A stretch of 64,000 nucleotides of DNA, taken from contig JAGMVK010000010.1 in assembly GCA_020747065.1 (NCBI GenBank), positions 434,001 through 498,000 of the forward strand. The letters run 5' to 3'. Positions 46,120 to 57,705 of the stretch are shown here, one piece after another (within the stretch, counting starts at the first letter, position 1; each line of letters opens with the position of its first letter). Made by a program: the position numbers and the translations under genes. This DNA comes from Cadophora sp. MPI-SDFR-AT-0126 (taxonomy: Eukaryota > Ascomycota > Leotiomycetes > Helotiales > Ploettnerulaceae). The notes under the pieces were generated by a model that had not been told where the DNA came from, searched no databases, and saw only the letters and a program-made list of their open reading frames with translations.

Positions 46120-48640
46120 GGCCTCTTCAGGAAGATGGGACTTAGAGTAAGCGAAAGGTATCAAGAGAATTTGTGGTCATGAAGTCGTTCAATTTGTCTA
46201 CCATGAAGATAGAAATCGTACAAAGACATATGAAGTCTTCATTCTCGAATTTTTTTGTGAGGAATCTGGAAAAGAAAGTGGGAGAAGATCCAAAGCACAG
46301 CGCAGCATAAGACTGAAACGAAACATGCGGGAGCCGGATTTGACTTTCCCGTGCATGAAGCTTATGACGAAAGAAAGCCCCAACCTACGAATAAAAAATA
46401 TGTATCGTTCGCAAAACTTACGATCGCCGCTTTAGATGAAAATCAAACGTGGCAGACGTGCAGATACGAAGATTGCTGATGCAGCTGCTTGAGCTTGCTG
46501 CGACGATTGAAACGAAGCATGTGAAAAGCAACATATGATTATAAATGTTCTGGAAATACTCATGTGCCGATGCAGGTACTAAGATGTAGTTAACGGAGAT
46601 GTGAGAAGGGCAGGTAAGGTAGAGTGACACGACTCCAGCGCAGCGGGAGCATCTCGAGAGCCATGAAGCCGACGGAATTGCCGTCACCTCCAACAGAAGC
46701 AGATCGTGAAACAAATATCTTTCACACAGCCAATTATGATTCCTCAAAAACTGGAGTCTGATACATGTTATGTGTTTGTCTCGTAACGTGGAGGTATATC
46801 AGACGATGATGGTTCACTTCCGCTCCACTCACGTCGTCTCGTTTAGCCCGTTTCAAACAAGCCCGAATTTGTTTTCTTGAAGTATAATGCCAAGGATTAT
46901 CATATGATATCATATGATATAGGTACATAATCATTCTGAGTATAAACTCTCTCGACAGTTACTTAGTACTTGACGAGATAATTTGAAGTTTAATCTCCGC
47001 GCTGAATGACCCGTTTTTAAGTGACTCGAGAAGAAGAACAATACAACAAATTAAATGATTGGTTAAGTCCCTTGGAAAGAAACATTCTAGTACTCCCCAC
47101 AAACGCAAAAAAACAGATTAATGAAGCTGTACGATGTATACTAAAGAGTCTACTTTCGGGCCTCCCCTTCCTTTCTCTTCTGCTCCCGCTCAAGTTCATC
47201 TGCTCGGTACAAGATCCAGACCCATTTCGTCATCCTTAAGATTTCCGAGTCTCTTGTATCAGATGTTTCAGGACTTTTCCATTCTTTGCTCCTGGGATTT
47301 GTTTCTGTCTCTGCCGATTCCCTTCCTTTCTTGTTCTGCGCGTCCCAATCTCGCTTTGCCTGATGTAGCAATCGATATTTCTGGCCAAGTATGTTATTCA
47401 CATACACAAATCCTACATTTATGAGCAGGATACAAAAAAAATTCTCCTTTCGGAATAGATGTCTTAAAAGCACATTGTGGCAGATTATCTGCTTTGGAAC
47501 ACGAGGTAGTGCAGTTGGCTCCAATCTGTTTCTCCGTTCGTGATGGTACTGCCCCAGGTCTAGGAGGATCGACTCTCGGCTTGTGCCAAAAGACTGCGAT
47601 GCGCTCTCTCAAATGATGTGTGAAAGACTTGGCTTCCTTCAGAGTTGCTGGCCTTCCAAAGATGCGCTGTGCAAGGCCTGGTGACATATTGACGTGCAAA
47701 ATCGTCGCCACGTAGCGTATATCCTCTTCGCTTTGTGCTGAATGAAGACGTGAAATTGCGGAGGAAGGGTAACTCGTTGCTTGAATCCATGTATAGCATT
47801 GAATAAATTGTGTGAAAAAGAGAATACCACAATTTAAATAGTAAATGATGCCCTGCCGAGTCATTTTCGCTAGTCAATTTAATTGCTTTAGCGTGTTGGC
47901 CCGATGGACTACTCCGGGAGAAACACAATTCTGGACTACAAATTACGTCATGGCAAATGATTATGACCTACGATCACATAGAAATTTATCATATGACAGT
48001 ATCATTCTCAAAGAGGAACGTCCGAGGCCATTTCCCCAGATGTAGAGGAGCAGCACAATTTAGCCACTATCGCTTCTGCTGTCACCTCTATCATGCCCTA
48101 GGCTGGCCCCACGACTGCCAATTGAGACAGACGCGCAAGTTTTCTCAGAACTGTACCTTCGGTGCGGTGTTGTAACCTAATAGCCTCTGCGTTGCGACTT
48201 TACGTGCTCAGTAGTGCGGTTACTTGGAGTACGGTACGCTCCAATCAAATTTTGGTGAACGCCTTTCACATCGCCCGAAGCCTGCCCGTATGCTTTACTG
48301 TTAGTTCATGTAGGTGTCAAAGCCCTGGGCTGCGATGGCGAAGTCAGAGAATGATCAGCCACGACCTAGATATCTCTTGTAGAGTAGCATGCATGTGAAA
48401 AGCACTTGTTGTCAGTGAATTAGCCGTAAGTTGTGGCACATCTTGCAGTATGCAGGTTGACATTTCACTATTGGTATAACCTGCATTACTAATTTAAGCT
48501 GAATCTGTCATATTTTTGACGCTTATTATCCTACAAAGAGCCGCCCAAGTTCAGCATTGAAGCATTCGCTTGGGTCACATGGTCGAGCGGGAAACTGGTA
48601 CACAATGTTATTGAGTGGTGTAAGGTGTGGGTTCCATCTA
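46120..48640. other. Gene-poor region with 22-bp palindrome
   Basis: About 2.5 kb without a supported gene. A perfect 22-bp palindrome lies at 46898-46919. A protein-like open stretch at about 47540-47800 on the minus strand (containing GLAQRIFGRPATLKEAK) could belong to a decayed gene but no family was recognised. Confidence 0.4.
46898..46919. repeat. 22-bp perfect palindrome (two CATATGATAT copies)
   Basis: Identical to its reverse complement and also readable as two direct copies of CATATGATAT. Located in a gene-poor region. Confidence 0.85.
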
Positions 48641-50480
48641 TCAACAAACTTCAAGCGACGAGATGAGGCAGTCCCAGGATTGTGGCGAAAGGATATACCG
48701 TTGTACGAACCACTGGGCTTGGAGCGTTCACTGTCGTGACGTTAGTCTCATAATATATTGCTTCATTCGAGAGTTAGGGACTTATTGAGATCGATGAAGG
48801 TAATGCTACGATAGGCTTGGATAGCCTTCGACACGATACTCAGGCTTCGAGCTGCCCAAGGAATTATCATGACGGTGAATGAGGCGTCTTCAGTGATGTG
48901 CTCAGGATCCATGCTTTGAAGACTTCAATCACCATTTCAGCAGGTAAATGCTATTCTATATTAACAGAAGTACCATCATTACTAATGAAAAGAATTCGTC
49001 TTATGGGTCCTAGAGAGTGATAAATGTTTTTTACCATTTCCATTCCTGGCAGGAGCTCACTTAGTGGGAGGCTTGTTGGACTGTTTCTGATGGGGTTCTC
49101 GTTACTCCTCCAAGCTGTGGTATCCTCACCATAGGTTGATCACCCACACTGTTTGATTGAAACTAAAATTATCTGTCTCAACAGCCTCACGGCATACTCA
49201 TCTCTCTCGGATAATCTTGAAGTGATGTGCCACGAGGCTCTGCTGGAGCAGTTCCGGCCACTTCTGCATGAATGAGACCTCGGTCCGCTTGATCGCTAGC
49301 AAATCCTCCACACATGAAGCATAATTGTTGTACAGGTCTTGTTTCACATGATATGTAACCGGAAGCCAGTCTGGGAGTATTGAGAGTGGTTGAATTTGAG
49401 GTCTGAGTTTTAAACCAGGCAATTTTGTACAAGAGGGCTGGAGTACTCAACCACTTTGATTGGCAACAGGGAGGGTCTGTAACAGTGTTTCGGCGCTCTT
49501 GCTCACCAAACCAGCGATTTCAAAGTCTTGTAGAGCAATTACAACTTCAACAAGGGGAGGAGGCCCACAATCTTACTGGACACTTGTGACAATATCAGTC
49601 ATCACACTTGGAGACCATGTTGTCCTCAAGCGCCCAAGTCCATTTGTAGCTGCTGGTGCAGGAACACTTCCCGTAGCTATGAGGATATAGATCGCTCACC
49701 ATAGTCCGTATTCTTCTGGAGTTAAGGTGACTTGCTGTCCGTGCCGAGAGGAAAGTCAAGTCAAGTCAATCCAAGGGCTGCGCAGGCGTTGCTGGAGCTG
49801 CCGCTCGCGCTCTGGTTTCCATCGCCTGTTGGATCGACTGGAGCAAGGTAATCAATACTGTCATTCGGTGGCATTTCTGCACCTGCAAAGGATAATAACT
49901 TTATCCTTCCAACAACAATTGCACACTACTCCACCAACTCTTCGACAAATGCCCAAGTGATCTTATGAATGCCATGACCATCGACATACGAGCAACTTCC
50001 TCCAGTTGTGACTGTCCCAGTGACTTGGTGATTGTAACTTACAGAGATTCGCACTCCGCTCAGCAGCTTTTATGTGTATACTGGATAATAAAGTTGAGAG
50101 AAGGGGCAGCAACAGCGGTGAATCGGCAATGAGCACATACGGCGGGCAGCGGCTCAAACCTATCGACGTGTTAGCAAACGATCAATTTTTTTTTTTTGGA
50201 AGGATTATGCTCACCTGTGGGGATCAGACCGAGCGGGGACAAATTGTCCAGACGAAAGTCTCGAGTTCATCGGCGTCCATTTGCCATGCTTCATAAAGCT
50301 GCTTTATTTCTTGGAAATACGGCCCATCTTCATGTCCTTCCTTTTTCTCCGCTCGATGATGGAAATTCTTTCCTTCGAATGACGATTCGATATATGCACA
50401 GACTTCATCATCCAGAATTAGAAAGTCCTTAACCAACTTCACCACTTCAAGGTGCCTTGGACGATGAAGTCGGAACAGTA
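48640..50480 (-). pseudogene. Decayed amidase (amidase-signature family, Arp1-like) gene
   Basis: Reading the minus strand from about 50480 downward gives a series of amidase-like fragments in changing frames. In order: a possible N-terminal part (LILDDEV, then DGPYFQEIKQLYEAW), CAIVVGRIKLLSFA (like GAVIVGKMK), SIDYLAPVDPTGDGNQSASG with SSS (the amidase signature region, about 49790-49870), LDFPLGTDSKSP, then DLLAIKRTEVSFMQKW followed by a frame change to GTAPAEPRGTSLQDY, then SFTVMIIPWA (about 48850-48880) and TILGLPHLVA (about 48670). Stop codons (for example right after the signature and after FVEELVE) and frame changes interrupt it, and no chain of introns repairs all of them. Amidases hydrolyse small amides. 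This copy should be inactive. N-terminal assignment is less sure than the rest. Confidence 0.65.
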
Positions 50481-51456
50481 GACATCATCGACGTATCGAA
50501 GTTGGTCAAGATACTCTTGATGGTTTCTGCTGCTGTACGATCTGCCATTCCCAAGCAGGTATCATTGTAACTGGCTTGAATCCATTGATTGAGGGGCCCC
50601 CAGGGGGAACGGGCTGTTGTGATCAAACTTTGCCCAAAGGAAATTCTTATTGAGCAATTACCTCATCTCCTCTCTGACGAGAAATATTGATGTGCCGAGA
50701 TGAACTGTGCAGGGTTCCAGCGTGGGTGCTCATTGCTGACATCACTTAGGGTGTAACTAGTGCTTCTGTTCGAGATGACTGAGTTATGGCTCATCTTTGC
50801 AGGGGTAAGTACTTCGATTGATACCGCGAGAAGACTGAAAGGCCAGGAAAATCATCTTCCCAGTCTCAAAATCCTTGGGTGAAAAGCTCACTAATCCGTA
50901 AATGCACCCCCCCCCCCCCCCACATGGGCTCTGGTAACTGCCCTATGGAAAGCCCTTATTTCCCATTCTTCGTTTACAATTTTAGTTGGCCCTTCCAGCG
51001 AACGTCTGTAAGCAGGTACGGGATGGTGGCATTGCATGTAGTGAACTGCGTATCGCAGCTTCGTCGTGATCGACTCGGACCCTAAAACATTTGCTAGCCC
51101 GGCTAGGAATCACTTACAGAAATAAACAGTCTGGGACCGATGGAAACAATTGCTTTGATAGCATTATTAGTAGATCACAGTCAACTTTGCCGCCCGAATG
51201 AAAGTAATCGGGCAGTTTCCATCTGATGGATACGAAGAGGGCGTGCGGCTGTTATTCACGGCCAGACCAGAGAGACCACGACAATTTACTCAAATTTCAA
51301 CGTATTAGCTTGAAAAATTCTAGATACGGATCTCGAAGTGTTAATCTCAGGTCTTTGAACCGCCTCTCTCGATTTGAACGCCGCACTTCCCGCAACAAGG
51401 AGAACCATCATCCCACAACAACCCTCCTGAGGCCCTGACTTTGATTCTTACCCCAT
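50481..51456. other. Intergenic region with a 15-C run
   Basis: No gene recognised. A run of 15 C lies at 50907-50921. Confidence 0.4.
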
Positions 51457-53495
51457 TCACACCTTTTCACGGAGCTCATCATGTATGGAGGAAGCAGGCT
51501 TCTCGCCGTCTTCGCCTGTACCAATGATACGACGAGGATCAAGGTGAGTCTCGCCATCAACCTCATCCAATAGAGCGCGAGCAGCAACGGCAACGTTTCC
51601 TCCGGCAGCTTCGATGCGGCGATCGTACTCCTTCATGTTCTCGCTGACCAACCAGCTATCAGAAGTGAAGATCAAGTTCATCTCTTCGAGGGACCGATTT
51701 GCTGTCTCAGGATAGAAGAAGTAGATGATAGGCGAAGCCACAATGTTGAGGGCGCCGAAAAACACGAAGGTTGCCCATCCAAGATGCTGGAGTAGGATCG
51801 GGATCACAAAGGTCGTCATACCGCAGCCAATTGCCCAGCCAAGGATTGTGAAAGAGTATCCTTTGGCACGAACTTCCTGAGGCCATATTTCAGTGCCATA
51901 AATCCAGCAAGGAACGATGTTGAACATGGTGAAGAACCAGAGAAACACAAAGAGAAAGGATGCGGCGGCAGTACCAAGCTGAGTGGCCTTAGTTGGGTCA
52001 CTGGTCTGGCTGTCCTCGGATGTTTTGATCAAGGCTGCCACCAGGAACAGCGAAATTCCTTGGATGGCGAAGGAGATGAGCAACGACGCTCTTCGGCCAT
52101 AGCGGTCAATGACGAGGGCGGCAGCGGCAGTGCCAAAGATACCAAAGGTGTTGAGAACGCCAGCCAACCAAGCCGACTTCTCAGGTGCAAAGCCTGCGAG
52201 ATCGAAGAGCTTCCCTGCCCAGGTTGCAATGGCCAAGATACCTGTCCATTGTTGAATTTGTTGAAGAGCGAATCCCATGACCACGCGGCGACCAAGGTGA
52301 AGCTTGCCAGAGAAGCGACCTCCGAGGACGAGATTGATGTAATTGTTGCGCTTATGATAGGAGGCTTCAACAACAGCATCAAGTTGTTCAATCTCGGCAG
52401 TAAGCTTGGGATCATTAAGAGCCAAGTCACCGCGGATCTTGCTCAAAATTTCGATGGCCTCTTGACGTCGACCATTGGCAATCAACCATCTGTGGAGACG
52501 AATTAGCATACGAACATGGCAAGAAACTACGATGAGCTTACCTTGGAGACTCTGGAATTGTAGGAACCATGATCGCAACAATCAGCATTGGCACGACCAT
52601 GAAGCCGAGGGGAAATCTCCACTGAAAAACGATGTTGGAGTTCCTGATGCCATAATTGATCCTGGACAAATAAGTCAGTTGAGAAACAGAAGACGGACAT
52701 CGGCTTTGAGCATACCAGTACGCCAAGACGATCCCTCCGAAGTTGGCAATGAAGATTAGGGAGAAGGAGGAACCACGATTGTGTGCTTGGGATAGTTCTG
52801 AAACCCAAGAAGGTATAATCGAGTTGATGAAGCCTATTCCTAGACCAGCTATGACACGGGCGCAAATGAACATGTCCGAATTAACAGAGCCACACTGGGG
52901 ATCATTAGTAACATGCACATACAGCTTTGATATCAACAATTGGTTGAGATCCACCTACCATGAGGGCTCCACCGGAAATGCAGAGCAACGAGCCGATAAA
53001 CACACCCCATTTCCTGCCGAATTTATCGCCAACCCAGCCTATTCCCTGAGTGATTAGCAGATGCTTCTGTCATTTCTGAGTATCCAATGATTGGGTCCAC
53101 ATACCGCCAAGAAAGCATCCCCACCTATTATACGAGAAAGTATAGTCAGTCTACTGTTCATATATTTTTGAAGCGATAATATATATACGTGGAGGTACGT
53201 GTTTCAGAGCGTGCACTCCAAAGTCATGCCATGCTGGGAATCAGTGCTGCAAGGAATATGATACTTACATCGCTCCAAAGTAGTACGCTGCAGCAAGTCC
53301 ACCTTGCTTCGTTGTGTCTGTAACGACGCCGTTGCTCCCAATGCCGGCCATTTTGATGAAACCAGGGGTGCCAGAGACAGTGCCGAGGACGCCTTGGTTG
53401 TAGCCTTCGAAGATCAGGGCGACAGCGGTGAAAACATTGAGGAGGACTAAGAGGGCAGTGCCGGGCAGTCGGCGCCAGACTTGAATTTTCGTCAT
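51457..53495 (-). CDS. MFS sugar transporter
   Basis: Six exons: 53269-53495, 53105-53124, 52959-53038, 52716-52894, 52542-52661 and 51457-52489 (1659 nt, 552 aa, frame closes). Sugar-porter motifs are intact: FEGYNQGVLG in TM1, GGWVGDKFGRKWG between TM2 and TM3, RVIAGLGIGF, PESPRWLI, QQIQQWTGI, DRYGRRASL and the terminal PETANRSLEEMN. It sits in the plasma membrane and imports a sugar, polyol or related compound by proton symport; the substrate is not readable. Exon 2 is only 20 nt and encodes WGCFLG; the acceptor of exon 3 must be the second of two nearby AGs (AATAG) to keep frame. It is divergent from the Gfo/Idh gene at 54261, which suggests shared control. Confidence 0.93.
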
Positions 53496-54260
53496 TGTGA
53501 AGATGAGACCTCTTGTCGAGGAGGGCTGTCGAAGATCTGATTTTGAGAGTGAAAGACGAGATTGGAGTTCTGGAAATACCGAGGAAAGAGTAGTAGTTGT
53601 TGTGGATGCAGGATGGAGATCAACATCTGGGGTAGATGACCCCAGATCTTATACTCGTAATGGCTTTCAATGATGTCTCCGAATTATCTCCCCACGAAGT
53701 GGTAGTGGCAATCGAGCGAGCCAAAGCCATGGCAGCATTTCATTCCAAGCCGCTGTGAGGCTTGGGATGAGGGGCTAAGGCGCGTAAAGCCGTTCTACCT
53801 CCGGAAGGACTCTACTCTAGAACATGATGTTTTTCGGTTGTTTAGTCTTAAAGCGGGGTGTCTGGGGTAGACACGCCTCTCCTCTGGTACACACTATCGT
53901 ATGCTAAGTTGCGCTTGAGAGGCGGGCCTTTCTACCTTTCGGCCTTTCAGCAGTTTAACCATTCTACCGCTCAGGCGATCAGCTAAGCGAGCCCCTTATT
54001 CTGTCGTTGCTTCACCTATCTAGTGTTTTGTGCAGTCAGATGGCCCCAAATGACTGATCCTGTTACTCTGCCGCATCTTGATAGCTCCATTATCGGATGC
54101 TTTCATTGTTGACAAATCTTCCAAGCACTTAATACTAAATTTCCATGCTTGGGCTAAAACTTGTATCCCTACCCTTGGACCCCAGGAGTACTCAAGACAA
54201 CCAATTTTTCCAGCAGGATTCAACACACTGCCAATTCAAAATTTTCTTGTCATCGCAAAC
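53496..54260. promoter_or_regulatory. Divergent promoter with CreA-type motifs
   Basis: This 765-bp region separates the transporter and Gfo/Idh start codons. Matches to the CreA carbon-repressor consensus SYGGRG are seen at 53627-53632 (CTGGGG), 53853-53858 (GCGGGG) and 53862-53867 (CTGGGG); the last two are four bases apart, as in known paired sites. Glucose repression of both genes is inferred, not shown. Such six-base motifs also occur by chance. Confidence 0.45.
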
Positions 54261-55442
54261 ATGAGTTCGGAAAAGATAACATGCCGCTGGGCAGCGTTGT
54301 CACTGTCTACCATCGCTGAGACCTTCCTCCCGGATCTGCTGCTACAGCGAGCCGAATCCGACCCCATTCATCACAAGTTGGTGGCTCTCAGCACAAGAGG
54401 CTCCAAGGAACGAGCCTCCTCATGGCTTCTAGACCAAAAGATTCCAGATCCCGAAGCTGTACAATATTTCAACTCTTGGGAGAAAATGCTCGAGGAAGGC
54501 GACTTTGATGTCGTCTATATTTCCTCGCCTCATCCGCTGCACTATGAGCACACGCTGAAGGCTTTGGCATGCAAGAGGAATGTACTTGTCGAGAAGCCTG
54601 CCACTATGAACGCAGCCCAGTTTGCGCGACTCATGGATCTTGCGCACGAGAACGACGTCGTCCTGATGGAGGCCATGTGGACTCGCTACCTGCCCGCCGC
54701 CACCTATTTCAAGGACGAACTTCTGCCAATCATCGGGCCAGTGAAACGGGTATATGCCGACTTCTCTTTCCCAATCGTAAGCTCCGACTTGTCATCCTCG
54801 TCGCGCTTCTTGGATAAGCAAGCAGGAGCGGGCAGCTTGTTGGATCAGGGTGTCTATGCTCTGACATGGGCAGACTTGGCTCTCAACGGACTTGACCCAG
54901 GAGCTTCCTCAACCAAGGTCATCCACGCAAGCTCCATGAGTGTGCCGGGAGTGTCTGGAGATGTTGATGATATCAATACTGTCATCCTATCGAGAGAAGA
55001 CAACAAATCACACCAGCAGAACGCCGTTGGTATCGTGACGACGAGCATGACCTTACCAGGTTCTTCCAACCCTCCATTCTACCGACGATTGCAGGCCAAG
55101 AAGGCTGCTCCGGCCGTGAGAATAGAGGCGGTTAAAGCCAGTGTATCGATTCCTTTCCCGCCTATTCGACCTGAGGAGCTTCACGTTCAGTGGTATGATG
55201 CAGACCACCTTGATCAAGACGGAATGGAAACGGAACAGATCATCAAGAAGCCTGTCGAAAGAGGCTGGGGTATTTGGTATCAAGCTGATGTAATTGCGAA
55301 AAAGGTTTTTGAGAGAAAAGCAGTGCAGAAAGGGCATGGGGAAGTTTTGGGTGCAGAGGAGAGTCTCAGGGTGCTTGCATGGATGGATCAGGCACGAAAG
55401 CAGGCAGGCATTGTTTATCCGCCTGAGCTTGACGAGATGTAG
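54261..55442 (+). CDS. Gfo/Idh/MocA-family oxidoreductase (dihydrodiol/xylose dehydrogenase-like), cofactor motif degenerate
   Basis: Single exon, 393 aa from the ATG at 54261 (the frame is open further upstream, but this start gives the usual MSS...RW beginning). The family oxidises sugars or dihydrodiols with NAD(P). Conserved parts: DVVYISSPHPLHYEHTLKAL (about 83-102), VEKPATMN with the catalytic-type EKP at 111-113, LMEAMWTRYLPA, GAGSLLDQGVYALTWADLAL and the C-terminal GWGIWYQADVIAK. Odd point: the N-terminal Rossmann turn, normally RWGIxGxGxIA, reads RWAALSLSTIA, so all the glycines are replaced. The protein may have lost or changed cofactor binding. It is divergently paired with a sugar transporter and sits near GMC and SDR genes. 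Confidence 0.9.
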   Translation: MSSEKITCRWAALSLSTIAETFLPDLLLQRAESDPIHHKLVALSTRGSKERASSWLLDQKIPDPEAVQYFNSWEKMLEEGDFDVVYISSPHPLHYEHTLKALACKRNVLVEKPATMNAAQFARLMDLAHENDVVLMEAMWTRYLPAATYFKDELLPIIGPVKRVYADFSFPIVSSDLSSSSRFLDKQAGAGSLLDQGVYALTWADLALNGLDPGASSTKVIHASSMSVPGVSGDVDDINTVILSREDNKSHQQNAVGIVTTSMTLPGSSNPPFYRRLQAKKAAPAVRIEAVKASVSIPFPPIRPEELHVQWYDADHLDQDGMETEQIIKKPVERGWGIWYQADVIAKKVFERKAVQKGHGEVLGAEESLRVLAWMDQARKQAGIVYPPELDEM

Positions 55443-55982
55443 GTGGTCTCAAAGGCCTGGCTAGCAATATAGGAATAGAGGTATTTTCGGCGAGACAATT
55501 TCAGAGCTCTTGGGCCCCCAACAGAAACATTTAAAAAAAGATCCCAAATTCCACCTTTGTACCACCGTCCCCGCCCCCCCCCCCCAAAAAAAACCCGCTT
55601 CCCCCTTTTTCCAAACGATTCCGATCTACTAGTATCAACAAATTATATTTTATTATATATCAATCATACATTTATACTACACACTTTTGCAATATAAGCT
55701 TAGATCAGCAAATATACCTAGGTAGTATCAATAACTTTTAAAGTGAAGAGAGGCCAACTGAATGATAGCGATACATTCTTTCTGAGAATGGAATGGATGC
55801 ACTGCTTCACATTTGAATTGGGCACCACTGCTTGGGTGATGTCTGTTGAAACAATTTGAGGGATGGGTCTCATAAGGTCTAAGTTTAATATACTCTACTT
55901 TGCAACATAGTGCTCCATGTCGCTACCTGCTAGTTCGAGACATTCGACATTGCGATTATTCGCCTCTATCATCTACGTCGCA
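55443..55982. other. Intergenic region with C/A homopolymers and AT-rich stretch
   Basis: No gene. A run of 12 C (55574-55585) is followed directly by 8 A, then an AT-rich stretch at about 55630-55740. Two genes converge here. Confidence 0.5.
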
Positions 55983-57705
55983 TCACAGCTTGCTACTGTG
56001 GTGCCCCACATCCTGCCCATCTCTCACGATCCTCCCAATCCGTTCAGCATACATCATAGTCGTCCACATGTTGTTGCTTGCAGGAATGGTAGGAATGATG
56101 CTCGCATCACAGACCCTGACTCCTGTGGTGCCATAGACGCGTCCACTCTGGTCCACCACTCCCCCCTTATCACGAGAGGCCATCCGGCATGATGAGGAAA
56201 AGTGATAAGTCGACGTGACATGGTCCCGGCAGAATTTATCCAGCTCGTTATCTGAAGCAATGGTGGAATCATCGATGCCGAACGGGGCTTCAAGAACCGA
56301 CTGCATCGCCGTGGAGCGTATCAAGCTGTAGCCGGTACGTACCAGCTCGCGTGCCGATGCTCGGTCTACTGCATTACCAAGATAGTCCAGTGTGACCTTG
56401 GGCAGCATGTTCGGATCTTTAGACTCGATGAGAGTGGTACCAGAGAAAGTTGGCTTGTTGACGTTGCAGCCGATGCCAGCAACATGGCCTGTCGCTGCTC
56501 CTGATAGGGTCCGTTGTGGTGATAGCTTTGGATCTACAGCATGTGCATACAAGTAGCTGAAGCACACAAGCTGATGATCGATTGCCCCAGGCTGCATCGA
56601 CGAAGACCAGCGTGCTTGGCATTGTAGAGAGTAGTCATTGTTGGTGTACGACCCTTGTCTTGGCTTTGCGACGATGGGAATACAAGGATGATCCGAGAGG
56701 TTGTAGCCAACAGGAAGATGTACAACAGGAGAAATGTCGTGCTGTCGGAGCACATCTTCAGGTCCTATACCAGATCGCTGAAGAATAGCGGGTGAGAAGA
56801 CGGCGCCGGCAGAAATGATTACTTCGACCGCGGCTTCAATTCTTCGTCCATCTGCAAGTATAACTCCAGTAGCTCTATTGTTTTTGGAGAAAGTGATCCG
56901 GTCCACGACCATGCCGGTCATGACGTTTAGATTTTTCCAATGCCGGCGAGGGTAGATAAAGGTGTCGGCGGCACTGACTCTTTCATCTCCTACTCTGCAC
57001 ACTGGCGAAGGACCAGCTCCCTCGGTATCTTGTTCGTTGAAGTCAATGACTTGCTTGAATCCAATTTCAGCTGCTCCCTGGAGAAAAGCAGTCTGAATTC
57101 TTCCGAGTTCTGTCGGAATGGCACGTTTTATTGGATGAGGACCGTTTGTGCCTCTGAGATGGTCTGATTCCAAACTTTGGTAGACTTCGTGGACCGACGG
57201 AAAATTCCACGCATCATTCCCCAACTCTACCCATTCTCTAGAATCATTCTCTGTATTTCTGAGAGCAGTTCCACCATTGATGCTACTTCCTCCTCCGACA
57301 AGCTTGGCTTGTGGCACACGCATGGTCATTAATGCTCCATCTCTGGGCATTTGCACCTGCAGGTCCCAATCAATCTTAGGGTCAAAGAACTCGGATTGAC
57401 CTTGCATTGGGACTCGTCGTGACTCTCTAATTCGGGACGAACTGCTTTCCAGAGCATCCTTGTCTAGGCCAGCCTCAATGAGCAACACTCGATTGTGAGA
57501 ATTCTCAGCGATACGGGCGGCGACAACACATCCGGCGGAGCCAGCACCAACGATGATACTGTACGAAATGGGGAGTTAGGAACTGCCTATTAAGAGTGTT
57601 TGATGACATGTCTCAAGAAAATTACGCCTCCCGAGACAATAAAAAGTGGAAAAAAACGGGCTTGCCCGGTACGTACTGTGTGTGTATATGGGTAGTTTCT
57701 GACAT
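55983..57705 (-). CDS. GMC oxidoreductase (choline dehydrogenase/alcohol oxidase type)
   Basis: Two exons: 57677-57705 (29 nt, MSETTHIHT) and 55983-57558 (1605 nt in all, 534 aa, frame closes). GMC enzymes are FAD-dependent and oxidise alcohols, sugars or choline. Motifs: IIVGAGSAGCVVAARIAE (ADP-binding, residues 11-28), LLIEAG, AKLVGGGSSINGG (GMC signature 1), SAGAVFSPAILQRSGIGP (signature 2), and the C-terminal active site TYHFSSSCRMA with the catalytic His and PASNNMWTTMMYAERIG with an Asn in the second position. There is no signal peptide, so it is probably intracellular or peroxisomal (it ends in SSKL, close to a type-1 peroxisomal signal SKL). The substrate is unknown. It is divergent from the SDR at 58206. 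Confidence 0.92.

Noticed and set aside
47394..47864. Protein-like minus-strand frame
   Set aside because: The segment around GLAQRIFGRPATLKEAK looks coding, but no family, start or intron model could be supported.
49187..49450. Intact small gene on minus
   Set aside because: Two overlapping frames each contain half of a conserved amidase segment, so this is a frameshifted remnant and not a separate gene.
53940..54000. tRNA-like sequence on the minus strand (GCGGTAGAATGGTTAAA, resembling a D-arm)
   Set aside because: A stem can be drawn, but there is no proper anticodon arm or T-loop (GTTCGAATC), so it is not called as a tRNA.
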